From Parapedobacter pyrenivorans (GTDB taxonomy: Bacteria; Bacteroidota; Bacteroidia; Sphingobacteriales; Sphingobacteriaceae), in the NCBI RefSeq assembly GCF_014636865.1, contig NZ_BMER01000007.1, positions 68,921 through 132,920 of the forward strand: 64,000 nt of DNA, written 5' to 3'. The position numbers were made by a program, and so were the translations under genes. Of the stretch, positions 62,789 through 64,000 are shown one piece after another. The notes under the pieces are model-generated. The model worked only from the letters and a program-made list of their open reading frames with translations, ran no database searches and was not told the origin of the DNA. Every line of letters starts with the position of its first letter. Within the stretch, counting starts at the first letter, position 1.

Positions 62789-63873
62789 AGCAAGTTTACA
62801 AAAGAATAGGAGTGGCCTTGGCCGGGATAGCCTTTCTCTTAGGTTGTAAGGGCGATGGTACGCTATTGGATTTATACCCCATAGACCCCATCGTGAATCC
62901 CGATGTTGGTATCTTGATACAAGAGAACCGGTTTATGAACGTCCGTTTGGACGGCCGGCAGCGAATCAGCGGAATTACTGAAAAAGGAGTGTTCTCAACC
63001 AACGATAGGTTTCAGTCTTTTGATTTCGAATCCCATCCGTGGCAGGGGGTGCAGGGAGTGGTGGCATTTGGTGACGACCTCATCGTACATGCCCCAAATG
63101 ATGGGCTATCATTTTCCCTGCGGTATTCTACCGATAACGGTTTGACCTGGGCTACTTACGACAAGCCTGTATTGGATGAAGCTGATCTTGCCGCCGGGAG
63201 TGTTTCGGTTGTGCAATTGCTGGTTTCGGCAAATCGCTTGGTTTGGCTGTTATGCCAGCAGCATAACGGGGCCGACCGTAGGATGTTGCTCTATCGCGTG
63301 GATTTGGAAGCAGAAAGCAGCCAAAAGCTGTTTAGTAAAGCGCATGCGATTGGCGTGGATGCCAGCTTTTCAGGCGGTGAAAGCGGATGGTTGCTTTATG
63401 CGGAGCAGGATGAGCCGGAAGGCCGAATCCATGTGCTGAAAACGACAGACGGTGGCCATTCTTGGTCGGAGGGCGCAATGTTGGACGGCGTTGAGCATCC
63501 CGCTATCGAGCCACTGGATGCCCGAACGTTGCTCGTGTACGATACGGCGGGTAACGTATTTTATTCTGCCGATGGAGGTGTTTCTTTTGCTCCGGTAGCA
63601 ATTGTAGGAGGCAGGATAAGTCGGTGCCGGGCGGTGTCTGCCAACATCGTCTATGCCCTCTTAGCTAGTGGCGTAGCCAAAAGCATCGATGGCGGGCGAA
63701 CGTGGGTTATTTTGGATGCGGAAGCTCACGGTATTAAAATATCGGGCTCTGCTATGCATTTTTACAATGAGCGGCAAGGCATTGTGTATGGTGACGATAA
63801 GTTATTTCTTACCGATGATGGCGGAGCGCATTGGGATATCCTTGTTTACCCCTATGACTACGTAATTAGATAA
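62785..63873 (+). CDS. Asp-box (BNR) repeat lipoprotein, coupled to mgtE
   Basis: A 362-residue lipoprotein; lipobox F-L-L-G-C (Cys21). The mature part is a beta-propeller-like series of Asp boxes with the S/T-x-D-x-G-x-T/S-W pattern: S-T-D-N-G-L-T-W, T-T-D-G-G-H-S-W, S-A-D-G-G-V-S-F, S-I-D-G-G-R-T-W and T-D-D-G-G-A-H-W. Such propellers resemble Ycf48, YCF48-like and sialidase-type folds used for assembly or binding; enzyme activity is not implied since catalytic residues of sialidases are not seen. Third gene of the mgtE operon. Confidence 0.78.
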   Translation: MKQVYKRIGVALAGIAFLLGCKGDGTLLDLYPIDPIVNPDVGILIQENRFMNVRLDGRQRISGITEKGVFSTNDRFQSFDFESHPWQGVQGVVAFGDDLIVHAPNDGLSFSLRYSTDNGLTWATYDKPVLDEADLAAGSVSVVQLLVSANRLVWLLCQQHNGADRRMLLYRVDLEAESSQKLFSKAHAIGVDASFSGGESGWLLYAEQDEPEGRIHVLKTTDGGHSWSEGAMLDGVEHPAIEPLDARTLLVYDTAGNVFYSADGGVSFAPVAIVGGRISRCRAVSANIVYALLASGVAKSIDGGRTWVILDAEAHGIKISGSAMHFYNERQGIVYGDDKLFLTDDGGAHWDILVYPYDYVIR

Positions 63874-64000
63874 GAACGATTCCCACGCAAATGAGTAGCT
63901 GTTGATAGCGAATGAGTTGCGTAATTTTTGAAATATTTTTTGTTTATTCGACGGAAAGTTCCGAATATTGCAGTCCCGAAAACGGGGTATACCAGCTAAA
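63874..64000. other. Right edge, no gene seen
   Basis: 127 bp after the last stop; no hairpin with T run and no start of a recognisable gene before the window ends. Confidence 0.5.

Noticed and set aside
1-64000. Search for transposases, phage genes, CRISPR arrays, toxin-antitoxin or restriction genes
   Set aside because: None could be supported in this window.

Overview
The window comes from a Bacteroidota genome, most likely a Sphingobacteriaceae-type organism (Parapedobacter, Olivibacter or a relative; genus is inference). Supporting signs are TAnnTTTG-type -7 promoter elements, weak Shine-Dalgarno sequences, a long-insert Rho, AraC regulators carrying membrane sensors, DUF6266 and DUF4142 proteins, a LytTR two-component pair beside a TonB-dependent receptor, and medium GC content. 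No insertion sequence, prophage, CRISPR array or rRNA was seen.

Region by region. 1-10.1 kb is a stress and envelope neighbourhood: the 3' part of a Balon-like ribosome hibernation factor, a cardiolipin synthase, three tandem DUF2383/PA2169-type four-helix proteins (the third broken by a nonsense codon), a PAS-PAS-GAF histidine kinase, a NarL-type regulator with a degenerate receiver, an MscS channel, a very acidic disordered protein and a DUF4142 lipoprotein. 10.2-15.9 kb has a glycosyltransferase, an ECF-type sigma factor with a small partner and ClpP, a membrane AraC regulator, an acyltransferase and a small lipoprotein. 16.2-19.3 kb encodes a biotin-dependent carboxyltransferase subunit and an acyl-CoA dehydrogenase. 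19.3-23.7 kb is a compact cbb3 oxidase cluster under an Fe-S type Rrf2 regulator with a clear candidate operator palindrome. 23.8-32.4 kb holds yidC, pyrG, two amidohydrolase-family genes and rplS.

32.5-37.9 kb contains a tRNA-Pro gene whose leader contains a tRNA-Pro-like 5' segment, a 47-bp tandem hairpin repeat and a four-gene minus-strand cluster (serine hydrolase, AraC sensor, two secreted proteins). 38.0-45.9 kb has a DUF6266 gene preceded by 11-bp phased repeats, a LytTR system followed by a TonB receptor, a helical periplasmic protein and a small membrane protein, then an exported O-methyltransferase and envelope proteins. 45.9-49.6 kb has ybaB, an MBL-fold hydrolase, and a GlcNAc-kinase-like gene near a sugar permease. 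50-57.2 kb is housekeeping: rho, pssA, Hpt protein, folK, sppA, HMG-CoA lyase, pgk. 57.3-63.9 kb holds a 955-residue HExxH/propeller/barrel protein, a 630-bp gap, and a translationally coupled mgtE / outer-membrane protein / Asp-box lipoprotein operon.

Functional links: MCC-type carboxyltransferase, acyl-CoA dehydrogenase and HMG-CoA lyase would fit leucine or isovalerate breakdown; Rrf2 plus cbb3 oxidase fits microaerobic respiration under redox or NO control; the LytTR/TonB block and the mgtE operon look like envelope-spanning uptake units whose substrates are unknown or only inferred. The most novel-looking items are the CcoN N-terminal extension with the CcoO/cytochrome c fusion, the mgtE operon, the exported methyltransferase and the metallopeptidase-like propeller barrel protein.
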